A stretch of DNA of 7,133 nt from an uncultured Bacilli bacterium. GTDB lineage: Bacteria > Bacillota_I > Bacilli_A > RF39 > UBA660. The stretch is taken from positions 1 through 7,133 of the forward strand of contig CAKOYE010000045.1 in NCBI GenBank assembly GCA_934130485.1, written 5' to 3'. A program made the position numbers and the translations under genes. The notes beneath the pieces are model-generated. The model saw only the letters and a program-made list of their open reading frames with translations. It did not search any database and was not told the origin of the DNA. This document shows positions 6,882 through 7,133 of the stretch, in pieces. How positions within the stretch are numbered: position 1 is the stretch's first letter; each line of letters opens with the position of its first letter.

Positions 6882-7133
6882 TTATTGATTAAAATTTTTT
6901 AATTTATTTAAATCAACTTTACCTCTTACTTCTTTATAGAATAATGGTAATAATTTTGTTATAAATTTATTATCATCGATTTCAATTAATTCATCATCTT
7001 CTTCATAGCAAAATTTTATATTACTATTAACATTAACATCCATTAAATAATAATAGTTTATTCCCTCATAATTAGTTTTACTTATAACAATATATCTATT
7101 ATCATCATCTAAAGTTAAAATATCTTTAATATT
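6882..7133 (-). CDS. Small acidic protein, DUF1292-like (start lies beyond the right edge)
   Basis: The last 83 codons of a gene, open from the window edge to a TAA at 6884-6882. The visible part begins NIKDILTLDDDNRYIVISK and continues with an aromatic strand (INYYYLMDV), NIKFCYEEDDELIEI, and the ending KLLPLFYKEVRGK. The pattern of a LTLDDDNxY strand, a YYYLxDV strand, an acidic turn and a final helix with LLPLF resembles small Bacillota proteins annotated DUF1292 (the YrzB-like family), whose function is unknown. It is soluble, with no membrane segment visible. The missing amino terminus is probably short if the family assignment is right. It is separated from the lipid operon by a probable terminator and a strong promoter, so it is probably a separate transcription unit. 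The family call rests on remembered pattern only. Confidence 0.6.
   Translation of the reverse strand, partial: NIKDILTLDDDNRYIVISKTNYEGINYYYLMDVNVNSNIKFCYEEDDELIEIDDNKFITKLLPLFYKEVRGKVDLNKLKNFNQ

Overview
The window is very A+T-rich (roughly a quarter G+C by eye) and tightly packed. All five genes are on the minus strand. They use the standard code (tryptophans are TGG, the stops seen are TAA or TAG) and have strong purine-rich ribosome binding sites. The protein families point to a low-GC Bacillota: a Firmicutes-style acyl-activating enzyme, a 7TM-type hybrid kinase and a probable DUF1292-like small protein. It looks like an uncultured gut Bacilli/Erysipelotrichia/RF39-like lineage. The phylum is fairly secure; anything finer is inference.

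Layout in the direction of transcription (high to low coordinates). (1) 7133-6882 is the C-terminal end of a small acidic protein that resembles DUF1292 proteins, followed by an A/U-rich terminator hairpin. (2) A textbook promoter (TTGACA, 17 bp, TATTAT) at 6768-6740 drives a two-gene lipid operon. The first gene is a 788-residue fusion of a HAD/NT5C-like phosphatase to a complete acyl-AMP ligase, starting at GTG. Four bases later comes a PlsC-type acyltransferase with an unusual helical insertion of about 80 residues carrying SHOCT-like repeats. (3) A perfect 12-bp hairpin with a T-tract overlaps the acyltransferase stop codon. The predicted -35 box of the next operon sits across its loop. 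(4) A signalling operon follows: a multi-pass hybrid histidine kinase with a receiver domain, a stand-alone HPt protein, and a second membrane-bound PAS-containing histidine kinase that runs off the left end.

The first two enzymes plausibly activate a fatty acid and transfer it to a lyso-lipid, with the HAD domain removing a phosphate or acting on a related phosphorylated compound. The three signalling proteins plausibly form a His-Asp-His phosphorelay whose final response regulator lies outside the window or belongs to the second kinase. Nothing in the sequence directly shows that the phosphorelay controls the lipid operon. The most unusual features are the HAD-ligase fusion, the SHOCT-like insertion in the acyltransferase, and the nested terminator/promoter.
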